From: Candidatus Aminicenantota bacterium
GTDB taxonomy: Bacteria; Acidobacteriota; Aminicenantia; Aminicenantales; Aminicenantaceae
Length of the DNA: 54,187 nt
Assembly (NCBI GenBank): GCA_004377005.1
Contig: SOIV01000051.1
Span: forward strand, 1 to 54,187
Direction: 5' to 3'
Part shown: positions 16,662 to 27,363 of the stretch, piece by piece
Position numbering within the stretch: position 1 is the stretch's first letter
Layout of the letters: every line of letters starts with the position of its first letter
The notes under the pieces: generated by a model
The model's database searches: none
What the model was told of the DNA's origin: nothing
The model's input: the letters and a program-made list of their open reading frames with translations, nothing else
Translations under genes and position numbers: made by a program

Positions 16662-17849
16662 ATGAGTGAGAAGATGAACAGACTGACTACCAACGTGATA
16701 GAAACATTCAGAAAAACGTGGTCATCAGCCCCTGATGTCATCAGTGTTGCACCCGGAAGAGTAAATCTTATTGGCGAACACACTGATTACACCGGAGGAT
16801 TTGTTCTCCCGGTTGCAATAGATAGAGAAATCGTTTTCGCTGCAAAGAAAGTACCGGGAAATACAATAACCGGCTTCTCAATTGATTTTAATGAAGAGGC
16901 TTCATGTCAAATTGGTGAATATGACCCAAAACATCCATGTGGATGGTTTCGCTATGTTATGGGTGTATTATCTGAATTAGAGCGGATAAACAAAACTATT
17001 GAGGGTTTTAAGTTTACTGTGGGAGGCAATGTTCCAATAGGCTCGGGGCTTTCTTCTTCAGCAGCTCTTGAAATGGCTGTGAATACCGCAATGGAATGCC
17101 TTCTGGGATTTCAATTAAATGATAAAGAAGCTGCACTTCTATGCCAGAGAGCAGAGAATAACTTTGTTGGCATGAATTGCGGCATTATGGACCAGTATAT
17201 CTCCAGGATGGGGAAAAAAGATCACGCAATTCTCATCGACTGCACTGACCTGTCTACTAAAGCTATTAAAATCAATACTCCCGGTTACTCATGGCTTGTT
17301 ATAGACTCAATGAAAAGGCGCGGGCTTGTAGACTCGGAATACAATAAAAGACGATTGGAATGTGAAGAAGGTGTAAAATGTGCACAATCTGTTCTCCCTG
17401 AAAGAGAGATTAGTGGTTTAAGAAACATTACTGTTGATGATTTACATACTCTTGGTACCTCATGCGATGAACATGTTTTCCGAAGAGTTAAACATGTTGT
17501 CACTGAGAATGACCGCGTTTTAAAAACGGTAAAAGCACTGGAAACGGGTGACATTGATGCTGTAGGAAAAAACCTTTATGCATCCCACGAAAGTCTTCGT
17601 AACGATTTCGAGGTATCCTGTAAAGAGCTTGACATGCTGGTCGAAATTCTTTCAGAAGTAGATGGCGTATCAGGTGCACGACTAACTGGTGCGGGATTCG
17701 GCGGCTGTGTCATAGCATCCTTAAGGAATGATTCTATCGATTTTGCCGAAAGAGCTATTGCAGAAAAATATCATCCACAAAGTCTCCCCGCAGGTGAGAG
17801 CGCTAAAGTATGGCTCATTAATATTTCTGATGCTGCTAGGTGTCTGTAA
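16662..17849 (+). CDS. galK: galactokinase
   Basis: GRVNLIGEHTDYTGGFVLP, IGSGLSSSAALE, TGAGFGGC; likely start 16662 (listed 16575). Confidence 0.92.
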   Translation: MSEKMNRLTTNVIETFRKTWSSAPDVISVAPGRVNLIGEHTDYTGGFVLPVAIDREIVFAAKKVPGNTITGFSIDFNEEASCQIGEYDPKHPCGWFRYVMGVLSELERINKTIEGFKFTVGGNVPIGSGLSSSAALEMAVNTAMECLLGFQLNDKEAALLCQRAENNFVGMNCGIMDQYISRMGKKDHAILIDCTDLSTKAIKINTPGYSWLVIDSMKRRGLVDSEYNKRRLECEEGVKCAQSVLPEREISGLRNITVDDLHTLGTSCDEHVFRRVKHVVTENDRVLKTVKALETGDIDAVGKNLYASHESLRNDFEVSCKELDMLVEILSEVDGVSGARLTGAGFGGCVIASLRNDSIDFAERAIAEKYHPQSLPAGESAKVWLINISDAARCL

Positions 17850-17965
17850 ACAAATGAAACATACATTCCTGCCAGCCCTTCGGGTCTGTCCTTTGATAAA
17901 CAGGCCCCAAAAGAAGGGACAAGCACGAAGACCTGTTCTATTATTTAAAAGAAGGATAATGAATT

Positions 17966-19501
17966 ATGGAGTTGAGCTGGCTTGACATTGGGCTTTTTTT
18001 AGCATTTTTTGCTGTTACTGTTGGAACCAGTCTGTACAAAAGCTGGAGAGAAGAAACCGGTGAAGATTTCTTTTTGGCGAGCCGCGGACTGTATTGGCCC
18101 ATAATCGGCATTTCCCTCATAGCCGCCAATATTTCCACCGAACACTTTGTTGGAATGTCCGGACAAGGCGCCGGTATTGCCGGAATGGCTGTTGCCAGTT
18201 ACGAATGGCTGGCGGCAATCACTTTGGTATTCGTTGCACTCTTTTTTCTGCCCAAGTTCTTAAAAAGCGGCATTTACACAATTCCGGAATACCTTGAATA
18301 TCGCTATAATGCGACGGCGCGGGCAATTATGGCCTTTTATATGGTAGTTATATACGTTTTTGTCACTATCTCAGCTGTTATTTATTCAGGAGCCCTGACT
18401 CTCCATACCATATTCGGTATGAAAATGACACATGCCGTATGGCTCATCGGTGGTATAGCTGCCTTTTATGCCACGTGGGGAGGATTAAAAGCTGTTGCCT
18501 GGGCAGACCTTTTTCAGGGTTCGGCTCTTATTATCGGGGGAGCAATAACTATGGTTCTCGGCTTCAATGCGGTGGGCGGCGTCGGCACCTTCTTTGAAGC
18601 CAATGCCGATAAACTCCATGTGATACTTCCCCGGGACCACGCTGTAATACCCTGGACTGCTCTTGTCATTGGTCTTTGGATACCTAACTTTTATTATTGG
18701 GGGTTGAACCAGTTCATTGCTCAAAGAACGCTTGCCGCTAAAAGTCTCAAACAAGGTCAGCTCGGTATTATTTTTGCAGCATTCCTCAAACTCCTTATTC
18801 CGTTCATCATTATCTTTCCGGGGATAATGGCGGCGCAGCTTTACACAGATCAGCTCGCCGCTACCAGCGACGTCGCCTACCCGTTGCTTATCAGGAATCT
18901 CATCCCCACCGGTCTGAAAGGATTTATATTCGCAGCCATATGCGGAGCAGTTATAAGTTCGCTCGCCTCGATGCTAAACTCCGCATCCACTATCTTTACT
19001 ATGGATTTATTCAAACGTCACTGGAAAAAGGATGCATCCGGCCATTCGCTGGTAACGATGGGACGTATTATGACATTATTATTTGTTGGCATTGGCTGTT
19101 TGTTGGCACCTCAGCTTGGTGCAGAAAGATTCAAAGGAATCTTCAATTATATCCAGGAGTTCCAGGGCTTTATCTCACCCGGAATACTCGCAGCCTTCGC
19201 CTTTGGTTTGATTTTCAAACGTACTCCTGCTTCTGCCGGGGTTACCGCCTTGCTGCTTAATGTTCCCATCTACGGTTTTCTTTTGAAATATTTCGGGAAT
19301 ATTGCATTTCTTAATAGAATAGCAATCACATTCGGAATATTGATTTTAGCAATGGCAATCATCACGAAAAGGAGTCCACTCCCCCAACCGAAAGTTTTGC
19401 CCACAAGAGAGCATTTTGATATGAAGCCGGCTCCTTCGGTTATATGGCTGGGCACTTTGGTGATAGCAATCACCATAACTCTTTATATTATCTTCTGGTA
19501 A
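17966..19501 (+). CDS. sodium/solute symporter (SSS family, SGLT-like)
   Basis: Multi-TM; FFLASRGLYWPIIGISLIAANISTEHFVGMSGQGAGIAG; WIPNFYYWGLNQFIAQRTLAAK. Confidence 0.9.
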   Translation: MELSWLDIGLFLAFFAVTVGTSLYKSWREETGEDFFLASRGLYWPIIGISLIAANISTEHFVGMSGQGAGIAGMAVASYEWLAAITLVFVALFFLPKFLKSGIYTIPEYLEYRYNATARAIMAFYMVVIYVFVTISAVIYSGALTLHTIFGMKMTHAVWLIGGIAAFYATWGGLKAVAWADLFQGSALIIGGAITMVLGFNAVGGVGTFFEANADKLHVILPRDHAVIPWTALVIGLWIPNFYYWGLNQFIAQRTLAAKSLKQGQLGIIFAAFLKLLIPFIIIFPGIMAAQLYTDQLAATSDVAYPLLIRNLIPTGLKGFIFAAICGAVISSLASMLNSASTIFTMDLFKRHWKKDASGHSLVTMGRIMTLLFVGIGCLLAPQLGAERFKGIFNYIQEFQGFISPGILAAFAFGLIFKRTPASAGVTALLLNVPIYGFLLKYFGNIAFLNRIAITFGILILAMAIITKRSPLPQPKVLPTREHFDMKPAPSVIWLGTLVIAITITLYIIFW

Positions 19502-19651
19502 GACGTTTTTGCCGAAAAAGATGATAATTATTTGTAAAGAAACTTCTTTCACAGCTTGTAGAGCCTTCGCCCGTTTTACTGCTATTCTCTAAACTTGACT
19601 TCACCGACACCTGAGAATAAAATCTACCCATAACCAAAATAGAGATAAAAG

Positions 19652-19945
19652 ATGATATGTAAACATTGTCTCAAAGATGTGACGCAATATGCTCCTCTTG
19701 GCTACTGTGCTCAGTGTGGCGTATGGTACAAAGCCGAAGGCGAAGAAATAAAGGGCGTATACATGCTCTGTTCTACAAAAATAGACAATCCAGAAAAGTG
19801 CAATCTGGTAGTTCAAAGCCTGTTCATAAAGGCTGACGAATTGCCAGAAAGTGGAGAAAAACCTATTGCTACAGCAAGAATGCCAAACATTCGTAAAGCC
19901 GATAAGATCTGTGTCTCTTGTGCGGATAAACACTTTGTTTTGTAG
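19652..19945 (+). CDS. small cysteine-rich hypothetical protein (zinc-ribbon-like)
   Basis: CKHCLKDV...GYCAQCGVWY...CVSCADKH. Confidence 0.5.
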   Translation: MICKHCLKDVTQYAPLGYCAQCGVWYKAEGEEIKGVYMLCSTKIDNPEKCNLVVQSLFIKADELPESGEKPIATARMPNIRKADKICVSCADKHFVL

Positions 19946-20316
19946 TTTTTTAATTAGACCTTAGAGCGATCAGATTCATGGCCGTTCTTTTTTTTTAAAA
20001 AGTAGCCTGTCCCCTTTCCCAACACCCCATCTCCCAGTCTATAGGGTGATTTTTGGCTTGTACGCATCCTCGACTGCGGTGAACTTTTTAGCCTTTTCAG
20101 GTGAGGGAATGAATGCAAAATTCATCTTTCATATCCTCTCTACTGATGATTGACAGTATGAGAGTACTCTGCAACCATATGAGCTTGCTGTGAATAACCT
20201 GTGGATACTATTTGAAGAAACTGTTTTTGGGAAGAAGAGAAAAATAACTTGAAGTGACCGTCTATTATCTATGAATTATTTGAGAGCTCTTTTAGGAAAG
20301 GTAAAAGTGAAAAGAG

Positions 20317-20345
20317 TTGACAAATATTGTCAAATTGTTTATTTT
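20317..20345 (+). promoter_or_regulatory. putative promoter with embedded palindrome upstream of pilB
   Basis: TTGACA 20317-20322, 17-nt spacer, TATTTT 20340-20345; palindrome TTGACAAATATTGTCAA 20317-20333. Confidence 0.5.
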
Positions 20346-20369
20346 AAGGAAACTCCATAAGGAGCAATA

Positions 20370-22124
20370 ATGGGATCAAATCTTGGCGAACTTCTTCTAC
20401 GGGAAAAAGTCATAAATCAAGACCAACTGAAGACTGCTGCTGATTATGAGAAGAAGAATAAAGTTACTATCGGAAGTGCTCTGGTAACCTTAGGTCATGT
20501 TTCAGAAGAAGAAATGGCCCAGGCATTAAGCCGCCAGCTGGGCTATCCTTATATTGACCTCAGTCAATTCGAAGTCTACCCCGATGTTATCAATCTTATA
20601 CCCGTCGACATTGCCAAAAAACACATAATTATGCCTATTCATAGAATTCGGTCTTTTTTAACGATGGCCATGGTCGACCCAACAGATTTGGATGTCATCG
20701 AAAATGTCAGGTTTCGTACGAGCTTGAGCATCCAGCCTGTTATCGCCTCAGAGTCCGGGATTAATGATGCCATAAACAAATACTACGGTGCTACTGATTC
20801 CATCCGTGTTAAAGAAATAATAGATGAAATCGCGCATGCTGATGACGGAGCAGTAGACGTCATTGAGGAAGAAGGGGAAGAGTATAGTATGGAAGAGCTG
20901 GTTCACTCCACAGAAGAGGCTCCTGTCATCACCCTTGTGAACACGATATTTATGGATGCCATAAGAAAAGGAGCCAGTGATGTCCATTTTGAGCCGTATG
21001 AGCGCTCCTTCCGAGTGAGATACCGCATTGACGGCGTTCTTCATGAAATGATGGATCTAGCCATGAAGTTCAAAAATCCGGTGCTATCACGGGTGAAGAT
21101 CCTCTCTGCCATGGATATAGCAGAAAAAAGGCTGCCTCAGGACGGGCGGATAAAAATGAGAGTAAAATGGGGGGAAAACAATCGCAAAGAAGTTGATATG
21201 AGAGTATCTTGCATACCAACGATTTTTGGGGAGAAAATTGTTTCCCGTATTCTTGACCGCGAAATGTTGCAGTTAGACCTTACGAAATTAGGCTTTGAGC
21301 GAGAGTCTCTTGACGTTTTTGAGAAAGCTATTGTCAGACCCTGGGGAATTATTCTGGTCACTGGGCCTACAGGAAGCGGGAAGACAAATACTTTGTATTC
21401 CGCTATTTCCAATTTAAACGCCAAGGAAAAGAACATCATGACGGCTGAAGATCCTGTAGAGTTTTATATGCCTGGAATAAACCAGGTTAATATAAAGGAC
21501 GAAATTGGTTTAAATTTTGCTACTTCTCTTAGATCTTTCTTAAGACAGGACCCTGATATCATGCTTGTCGGTGAGATGAGGGATTATGAGACTGTTGATA
21601 TTGCTATAAAAGCTGCGCTAACTGGCCATCTTGTCTTTTCCACTGTTCATACCAACGATGCAGCAGGCACAATTATCAGGCTGGTGAACATGGATGTCGA
21701 GCCCTTTTTGATCTCAGACTCTCTTGCTCTGATCGTAGCCCAAAGGCTCATAAGGCGCCTGTGCAAAAAATGCCGTGAAGAACAAAAACTTGCTCCTGAA
21801 GCCCTTGTTGACATTGGCTTTTCTCCAGAAGAAGCGGGGAAAGTGAAAGTCTTTAAAACCAAGGGCTGTGCTGCTTGCAATGACACAGGCTACAAAGGAA
21901 GGACCGGGCTTTTTGAAGTCATGGAAATAACTGATAGTATAAGAGAGATTATTTTAAAAAAGGGACAACCCAGGGAAATAAAAGCGGTAGCTATGAAGAA
22001 CGGAATGATTAGCTTGCGTCAAAGCGGGTTGACTAAGATAAAAGACGGAGTTACAACAGTCGAGGAAGTTTTAAGAGAAACCGTAAAGGACGGGGAGATA
22101 CAAAATGACAAAAACAATGCATGA
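20370..22124 (+). CDS. pilB: type IV pilus assembly ATPase PilB (GspE family)
   Basis: N-terminal GspE domain, GPTGSGKTNTLYSAI, Asp/Walker B boxes, CxxC zinc motif (CKKC..CAAC). Confidence 0.95.
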   Translation: MGSNLGELLLREKVINQDQLKTAADYEKKNKVTIGSALVTLGHVSEEEMAQALSRQLGYPYIDLSQFEVYPDVINLIPVDIAKKHIIMPIHRIRSFLTMAMVDPTDLDVIENVRFRTSLSIQPVIASESGINDAINKYYGATDSIRVKEIIDEIAHADDGAVDVIEEEGEEYSMEELVHSTEEAPVITLVNTIFMDAIRKGASDVHFEPYERSFRVRYRIDGVLHEMMDLAMKFKNPVLSRVKILSAMDIAEKRLPQDGRIKMRVKWGENNRKEVDMRVSCIPTIFGEKIVSRILDREMLQLDLTKLGFERESLDVFEKAIVRPWGIILVTGPTGSGKTNTLYSAISNLNAKEKNIMTAEDPVEFYMPGINQVNIKDEIGLNFATSLRSFLRQDPDIMLVGEMRDYETVDIAIKAALTGHLVFSTVHTNDAAGTIIRLVNMDVEPFLISDSLALIVAQRLIRRLCKKCREEQKLAPEALVDIGFSPEEAGKVKVFKTKGCAACNDTGYKGRTGLFEVMEITDSIREIILKKGQPREIKAVAMKNGMISLRQSGLTKIKDGVTTVEEVLRETVKDGEIQNDKNNA

Positions 22125-23223
22125 AATGCTTAAAATTGCCTGTGATAGGGATGCAAGTGATTTACACATAACAACCAGCATCCCACCACGGATCAGAGTC
22201 CATGGCAGATTGATCTCGCTCGACCATCCACCTTTAACTGCGGTTGAAACCAAGAATCTTATCTACAGTTTATTAACAGATAAGCAGAAGAAAACGTTTG
22301 AAGAGAAATTGGAGCTTGATTTCTCTTTTGGCATAAAAGATATGGGACGCTTTCGGGCGAATGTCTTCATGCAGAGAGGAGCAGTTGCAGGAGCCTTTCG
22401 GAGATTTCTTAGCCAGATGTGGAGCTTTCCTAAATTGGGCGTTCCGCCAAGAGTTGCCCAGCTCTGCTATCTGCCCCGGGGATTGGTCTTGGTGACAGGG
22501 CCAACAGGCTGTGGGAAGTCAACAACTCTAGCTTGCATGATTGAACATATCAATGCAGAAAGAGGCGTTCATATAGTAACCATAGAAGATCCTATTGAAT
22601 ATTTTTTCACTGCTGGTAAGTCCATGATCAACCAAAGGGAACTCGGTTCTGACACATTGTCTTACCCCAACGCGCTTCGTTCTGTTTTGAGAGAAGATCC
22701 AGATGTTGTTTTTGTCGGGGAAATGAGAGATTTACCGACCGTGGAAGCCACCTTGCACGTGGCCGAAACCGGGCATCTCACTCTCTCAACCCTTCATACT
22801 AATTCAGCGTCTGAGACGGTTTCAAGGATTGTCGATATTTTTCCCGCTCAGTACCAGGCTCAAGTAAGAATCACACTTTCCATGTGCTTGGAAGCGGTGT
22901 TGACTCAGGCCCTCTTGCCTCGAGCGGGCGGAACCGGAAGAGTTCTGGCTATGGAGATCCTCATCCCTAATGCAGCAATCAGGAATCTCATAAGAGAAAA
23001 TAAACTCCACCAGATATACTCCGCCATGCAGATGGGCCAAGAGAAATATGGGATGCTAACCTTTAACCAATCTTTAGCCAGCCTTTATACCAGAGGGCAA
23101 ATCACCCTCGAGACCGCCATGAGAGTCTCCTACAAACCGGATGAATTGACAGAGATAATTGAAAGAGGAGGGGTACGCAAAGTGGCAACTGAAGGCTATT
23201 CTCCAGCTAATTTGAGAAAATAA
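22105..23223 (+). CDS. pilT: type IV pilus twitching motility ATPase PilT
   Basis: GPTGCGKSTTLACMI, REDPDVVFVGEMRD, AETGHLTLSTLHTNSA. Confidence 0.94.
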   Translation: MTKTMHEMLKIACDRDASDLHITTSIPPRIRVHGRLISLDHPPLTAVETKNLIYSLLTDKQKKTFEEKLELDFSFGIKDMGRFRANVFMQRGAVAGAFRRFLSQMWSFPKLGVPPRVAQLCYLPRGLVLVTGPTGCGKSTTLACMIEHINAERGVHIVTIEDPIEYFFTAGKSMINQRELGSDTLSYPNALRSVLREDPDVVFVGEMRDLPTVEATLHVAETGHLTLSTLHTNSASETVSRIVDIFPAQYQAQVRITLSMCLEAVLTQALLPRAGGTGRVLAMEILIPNAAIRNLIRENKLHQIYSAMQMGQEKYGMLTFNQSLASLYTRGQITLETAMRVSYKPDELTEIIERGGVRKVATEGYSPANLRK

Positions 23224-23236
23224 AAGGAGGAATGAG

Positions 23237-24439
23237 ATGGCTGTTTTTGTCTGGAAAGGTAAAAATCGTTATGGAGATGTTGTCGATGGAGAGCGTGTTG
23301 CTAAGTCCATAGCAGACTTGACAAGAACCCTGAAGAGAGAGCAGATAACCGTCTTTGATGTCTCAAAGAAAAAAGTTGATATAAAGATCCCCTTTCTTAA
23401 AAGAGAAAAAGTCAGTCTCAAAGAATTAGCGATCTACAGCAGGCAAATTTCTGTTTTGGTAGACGCAGATCTTCCTTTGATTCAAAGCTTGACCATGCTG
23501 GCCGATCAGACAAAGAACATTTATTTTAAAACTGTAATTCAAACCATTAGGAAAGATGTTGAGGCTGGTTCCACTTTAAATGAGGCCAAAAGGAAATTTC
23601 CCAACGTCTTTGATAACCTCTACTGCAATCTTGTGGCCTCAGGAGAGCAGAGCGGTTCGCTCGATGTTATGCTGCGGCGCTTAGCCGAGTATTTGGAAAG
23701 TATTGTCAAGTTAAAGGCCCAGATCAAACAGGCAATGACCTACCCTGTGGCTGTCTTGATTTTTTCTCTTGTAGTTACGATTTTCATGATGTGGAAGGTT
23801 ATTCCGGTTTTTTCTAGTATTTTTGTCGAGTTGGGAGCAGATATGCCCCTCCTTACAGTGGTGGTTCTAGTTATAAGTGATTTTGTCCAGAGCTATATAT
23901 TGTTCATCTTTCTCGGGCTTATAGGCTCTGTTTTTCTTTTCAGGCATTTTAAGAAAACAAAAGCGGGAAGAAGGATCATTGATAAATCGATGCTTAAAAT
24001 GCCTCTTTTTGGACCATTGTTCCGGAAGGTTGCCTTCTCTCGAATCACACGAACTTTAGCCACACTCCTTTCTGGAGGTGTGCCCATGCTGGAGAGTCTT
24101 AAAATCACCTCCACTACGGCTGGAAATGTTATCTTAGAAGATCGTATTGTTTTGGCCCGAACCATGGTCTCCGAGGGAGGAAATCTTACAGATGCCCTTA
24201 GAGAAAAAGCTCTTTTTCCCATAATGATAACACAGATGGTAAGTGTGGGTGAAGCCACGGGAAATCTGGATTCAATGTTGGGGAAGGTAGCCGATTTTTA
24301 TGATGATGAGGTTGAAACTGCAGTTGGGGCCCTTCTTTCTATATTGGAGCCCATTCTTCTTATCTTCATCGGAGGGTTAATCGGATCGATCGTTATTTCC
24401 ATGTACCTGCCTGTCTTCAGTCTGATGCAACAGTTTTAA
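23237..24439 (+). CDS. pilC: type IV pilus inner-membrane protein PilC (GspF family)
   Basis: Two T2SSF-like repeats, three TM segments, operon position. Confidence 0.94.
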   Translation: MAVFVWKGKNRYGDVVDGERVAKSIADLTRTLKREQITVFDVSKKKVDIKIPFLKREKVSLKELAIYSRQISVLVDADLPLIQSLTMLADQTKNIYFKTVIQTIRKDVEAGSTLNEAKRKFPNVFDNLYCNLVASGEQSGSLDVMLRRLAEYLESIVKLKAQIKQAMTYPVAVLIFSLVVTIFMMWKVIPVFSSIFVELGADMPLLTVVVLVISDFVQSYILFIFLGLIGSVFLFRHFKKTKAGRRIIDKSMLKMPLFGPLFRKVAFSRITRTLATLLSGGVPMLESLKITSTTAGNVILEDRIVLARTMVSEGGNLTDALREKALFPIMITQMVSVGEATGNLDSMLGKVADFYDDEVETAVGALLSILEPILLIFIGGLIGSIVISMYLPVFSLMQQF

Positions 24440-24514
24440 GGAGTAGATAGACAGAAGACAAAGATAATTTTTCGCAAGCCAGGAGATGGAAAAGAATCAA
24501 GAAGAACAGCCAAA

Positions 24515-25864
24515 ATGCAAAAAAGACAGGAAACTGAGGAGATAGATACAAAAAAAAAAGACATCTTATGGCTAATTCTTCTTCGTTTAATCATAGTCAC
24601 GTCTCTTGTAGTTTCAGCCGTTATAATTCAATACAGCACATCAGTCTTTCTCCCGCTTAATTCCTTTTACTACTTAATCCTCTTATTCTACATTCTCTCT
24701 TTCATCTATTTTATTTTTTATACCTGGGGAAAATATCTCACCCTCCAGGCCTACTTACAAATATTTTTCGACCTCTTTTTGATTACAGCCCTTGTCTATA
24801 TTTCCGGAGGATTACAAGGGTCTTTTTACTTCCTTTATATTTTGGGAATAATTGCAGCAAGCATCGTTCTCTCAAAGCGTGCTGCCTATCTGACCGCAGC
24901 CCTCTCTGCCATCTTTTTTGGTTATCTTGTGGTTTTGATGTATCGGAGAATCATTCCTTCTTTTGCTCCCGGGGAAATTCTGGATATTTCTCTGGGTCTT
25001 GTTATAAACAATATTTTTATTGCCTGGAGCGCCTTTTTCCTCGTGGCCTTTTTAATGAATTACCTGACCGGGAGTTTACAGAAGACAAGGGACGAGCTTC
25101 GCCTGACTCAAAAAGAGCTTGAAGTAAAAAAACGGCTGGCAGTGGCTGGAGAGGTCTCAGCCCAACTGGCTCATGAAATCCGGAATCCCCTGGCAGCAAT
25201 CTCAGGCTCTGTTCAGGTTCTGAAAGACGAATTAGACCTGCACGAAGAGCAAAAAGATCTGATGAATATCATTGTTAAAGAATCAGGGAGAGTGTCTCGA
25301 TCCATTGAGCAATTCTTGAATTTAGCTTCCCCGGTCAAGCAAGCCTTTTCCTCTATCGACCTCTCAGCTATTTTAGAAGAAACCGTGGTCTTGCTTCAAA
25401 GCGGCGGCGAGCTAAACGGGAACTTTCGGGTTGAGGGGAATTTTAAATCAGTCCATGTTCGATATTTTGGAAGCGGCAGCCAGTTCAAGCAGCTGTTCTG
25501 GAATATCATTAAGAATTCGCTCAGAGCCATGCCCGATGGCGGGACGTTGACTGTTGATTTTAACCAGGAGAAAAAGGATAAAATCCAATTAAGGATTGCC
25601 GATACCGGAAAAGGCATGACCGGAGAGGAAAAAGAAAGGATTTTTGAACCTTTCTATTCTGGTTTTGAGGGTGGGCAGGGAATTGGAATGGCTGTTGTTC
25701 ACCGGATTGTGGGCGACTATAAAGGGGAAATCAAAATTGACTCTGAGCTTAATAAAGGAACAGAGATCGTCATAACTCTTCCCCTGAGGGGACCTGGAAA
25801 TCCAGGAATACTGAAAAGTGTAAAGAAAAAGAAAGATGGAAAAAATACTCATAATAGACGATGA
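24515..25864 (+). CDS. pilS: sensor histidine kinase, PilS/NtrB-like
   Basis: N-terminal TMs, AHEIRNPLAAISGSVQ H-box, N/G boxes; next to pilR. Confidence 0.85.
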   Translation: MQKRQETEEIDTKKKDILWLILLRLIIVTSLVVSAVIIQYSTSVFLPLNSFYYLILLFYILSFIYFIFYTWGKYLTLQAYLQIFFDLFLITALVYISGGLQGSFYFLYILGIIAASIVLSKRAAYLTAALSAIFFGYLVVLMYRRIIPSFAPGEILDISLGLVINNIFIAWSAFFLVAFLMNYLTGSLQKTRDELRLTQKELEVKKRLAVAGEVSAQLAHEIRNPLAAISGSVQVLKDELDLHEEQKDLMNIIVKESGRVSRSIEQFLNLASPVKQAFSSIDLSAILEETVVLLQSGGELNGNFRVEGNFKSVHVRYFGSGSQFKQLFWNIIKNSLRAMPDGGTLTVDFNQEKKDKIQLRIADTGKGMTGEEKERIFEPFYSGFEGGQGIGMAVVHRIVGDYKGEIKIDSELNKGTEIVITLPLRGPGNPGILKSVKKKKDGKNTHNRR

Positions 25865-27203
25865 AAAGAGCGTTCTCGATATGCTCAACGTAGTCTTTAA
25901 AAAGGAAGGCTACAGAGTAAAGAAATCCCTTTCTGCCCAAAAAGCCCTTGAATTGATAGAGGAAGAAGACTTTGACCTTATCCTCTCCGATATAAGGCTC
26001 CCCCAGATAAGCGGAATGGAGCTTCTCCGGAAGGTCAAGGAGAAAAAGCCCGGGATTCCTGTCATCATGATAACAGCTTACGGGACGATCAAGCAGGCAG
26101 TGGAGGCTCTTAAAGCAGGGGCCATAGATTATGTGGTGAAGCCTTTTGACGTGGAAGAGCTGAAAATCATTGTTTCTCAAGGACTGGAAAAGATAAAGCT
26201 TAAAGAAGAGAATATTCTTCTTAAAAAAGAACTCAAGGAGAAATATAGTTTCAAGAACATGGTGGGCAAGAGTAAGAAAATGAAGGAGATTTACAGCTTG
26301 ATTGAAAAGCTTGCAGCAACAGATTCCACTGTTCTTATAACTGGAGAAAGCGGTACGGGAAAAGAGATGGCTGCCAGAGCAGTTCATCTTCTCAGCCCGC
26401 GTTGGGATAATCCATTTGTCTCCCTAAACTGCGCAGCTCTTCCCGAAAATCTATTGGAGAGCGAGCTTTTTGGCCATGTGAAAGGGTCTTTTACAGGCGC
26501 AGTGGTTAATAAAAAAGGCATGTTCGAAGTGGCAGAGAAAGGAGTTTTATTTTTAGACGAGGTAGGAGAAATGTCTCCCTGGACTCAGGTGAAGCTCCTT
26601 GGGGCTATCCAGGATAAGAAAGTAAGAAGAGTGGGGGGGACCGAGGAAATTCCGGTTGATGTCCGGATCATCGCCGCTACCAATCAAAATTTAAAGAAGA
26701 AAATCGAGGAAGAGAAATTCAGGGAAGACCTCTTTTACCGCCTGAATGTCATTTCTTTTGAAATGCCCCCTTTAAGAGAGAAAAAAGAAGACCTGCCGCT
26801 CCTTGTCTCTCATTTCCTCAAGAAATACTGCCAGAAGATGGGAAAAAAGATGAAAAGAATTGTTCCCGAAGTGATGAATATCTTCGAATCCTACCCTTGG
26901 CCAGGGAATGTCAGGGAGCTCGAGAACCTGATAGAAAGAATCGTCGCCATCGAGGACAGGGAGACAATAACAGAAGATAGCCTTCCTGAGGAACTTTTAA
27001 AACCACATAAAAAGCCGGAAACCAACCTCCTTTTTCAGCAGGGTTTTAACCTCAATTCACATCTTGATGAAATTGCCCAAAATTATATCAAAGAGGCTCG
27101 CCAGGCTGCGAACGGTAACCTCAAGGAAACAGCTTCTCTCCTTGACGTCAGCTACCGCACATTGAGGTACCTCATCGATAAATACGGCTTAAAATCTTCC
27201 TGA
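25836..27203 (+). CDS. pilR: sigma54-dependent response regulator, PilR/NtrC-like
   Basis: Receiver domain, GESGTGKE, GAFTGA-type loop (GSFTGAVVNKKG), C-terminal Fis-type HTH. Confidence 0.92.
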   Translation: MEKILIIDDEKSVLDMLNVVFKKEGYRVKKSLSAQKALELIEEEDFDLILSDIRLPQISGMELLRKVKEKKPGIPVIMITAYGTIKQAVEALKAGAIDYVVKPFDVEELKIIVSQGLEKIKLKEENILLKKELKEKYSFKNMVGKSKKMKEIYSLIEKLAATDSTVLITGESGTGKEMAARAVHLLSPRWDNPFVSLNCAALPENLLESELFGHVKGSFTGAVVNKKGMFEVAEKGVLFLDEVGEMSPWTQVKLLGAIQDKKVRRVGGTEEIPVDVRIIAATNQNLKKKIEEEKFREDLFYRLNVISFEMPPLREKKEDLPLLVSHFLKKYCQKMGKKMKRIVPEVMNIFESYPWPGNVRELENLIERIVAIEDRETITEDSLPEELLKPHKKPETNLLFQQGFNLNSHLDEIAQNYIKEARQAANGNLKETASLLDVSYRTLRYLIDKYGLKSS

Positions 27204-27256
27204 AAAACTCCATAAGAAGGAAAATTAAAGGAGATAATAGAATTTTGCCTGATAAG

Positions 27257-27292
27257 TGACATATTTTGTCAAAAGAGAGACAAAAGATGTCA
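27257..27292 (+). promoter_or_regulatory. putative PilR upstream activating palindrome
   Basis: TGACATATTTTGTC-aaaagaga-GACAAAAGATGTCA, 13/14 bp complementarity. Confidence 0.65.
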
Positions 27293-27363
27293 TTTTGGAG
27301 CCGAAAAATTGAGATTTTAAAATATAATCTTTTTATTTTCAATAAGTTAATATTTTTTTAATT

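Noticed and set aside
20150-20252. Short coding-like tail (YESTLQPYELAVNNLWILFEETVFGKKRKIT)
   Set aside because: Could be a gene remnant, but it is under 40 codons with no start codon and no recognised family.
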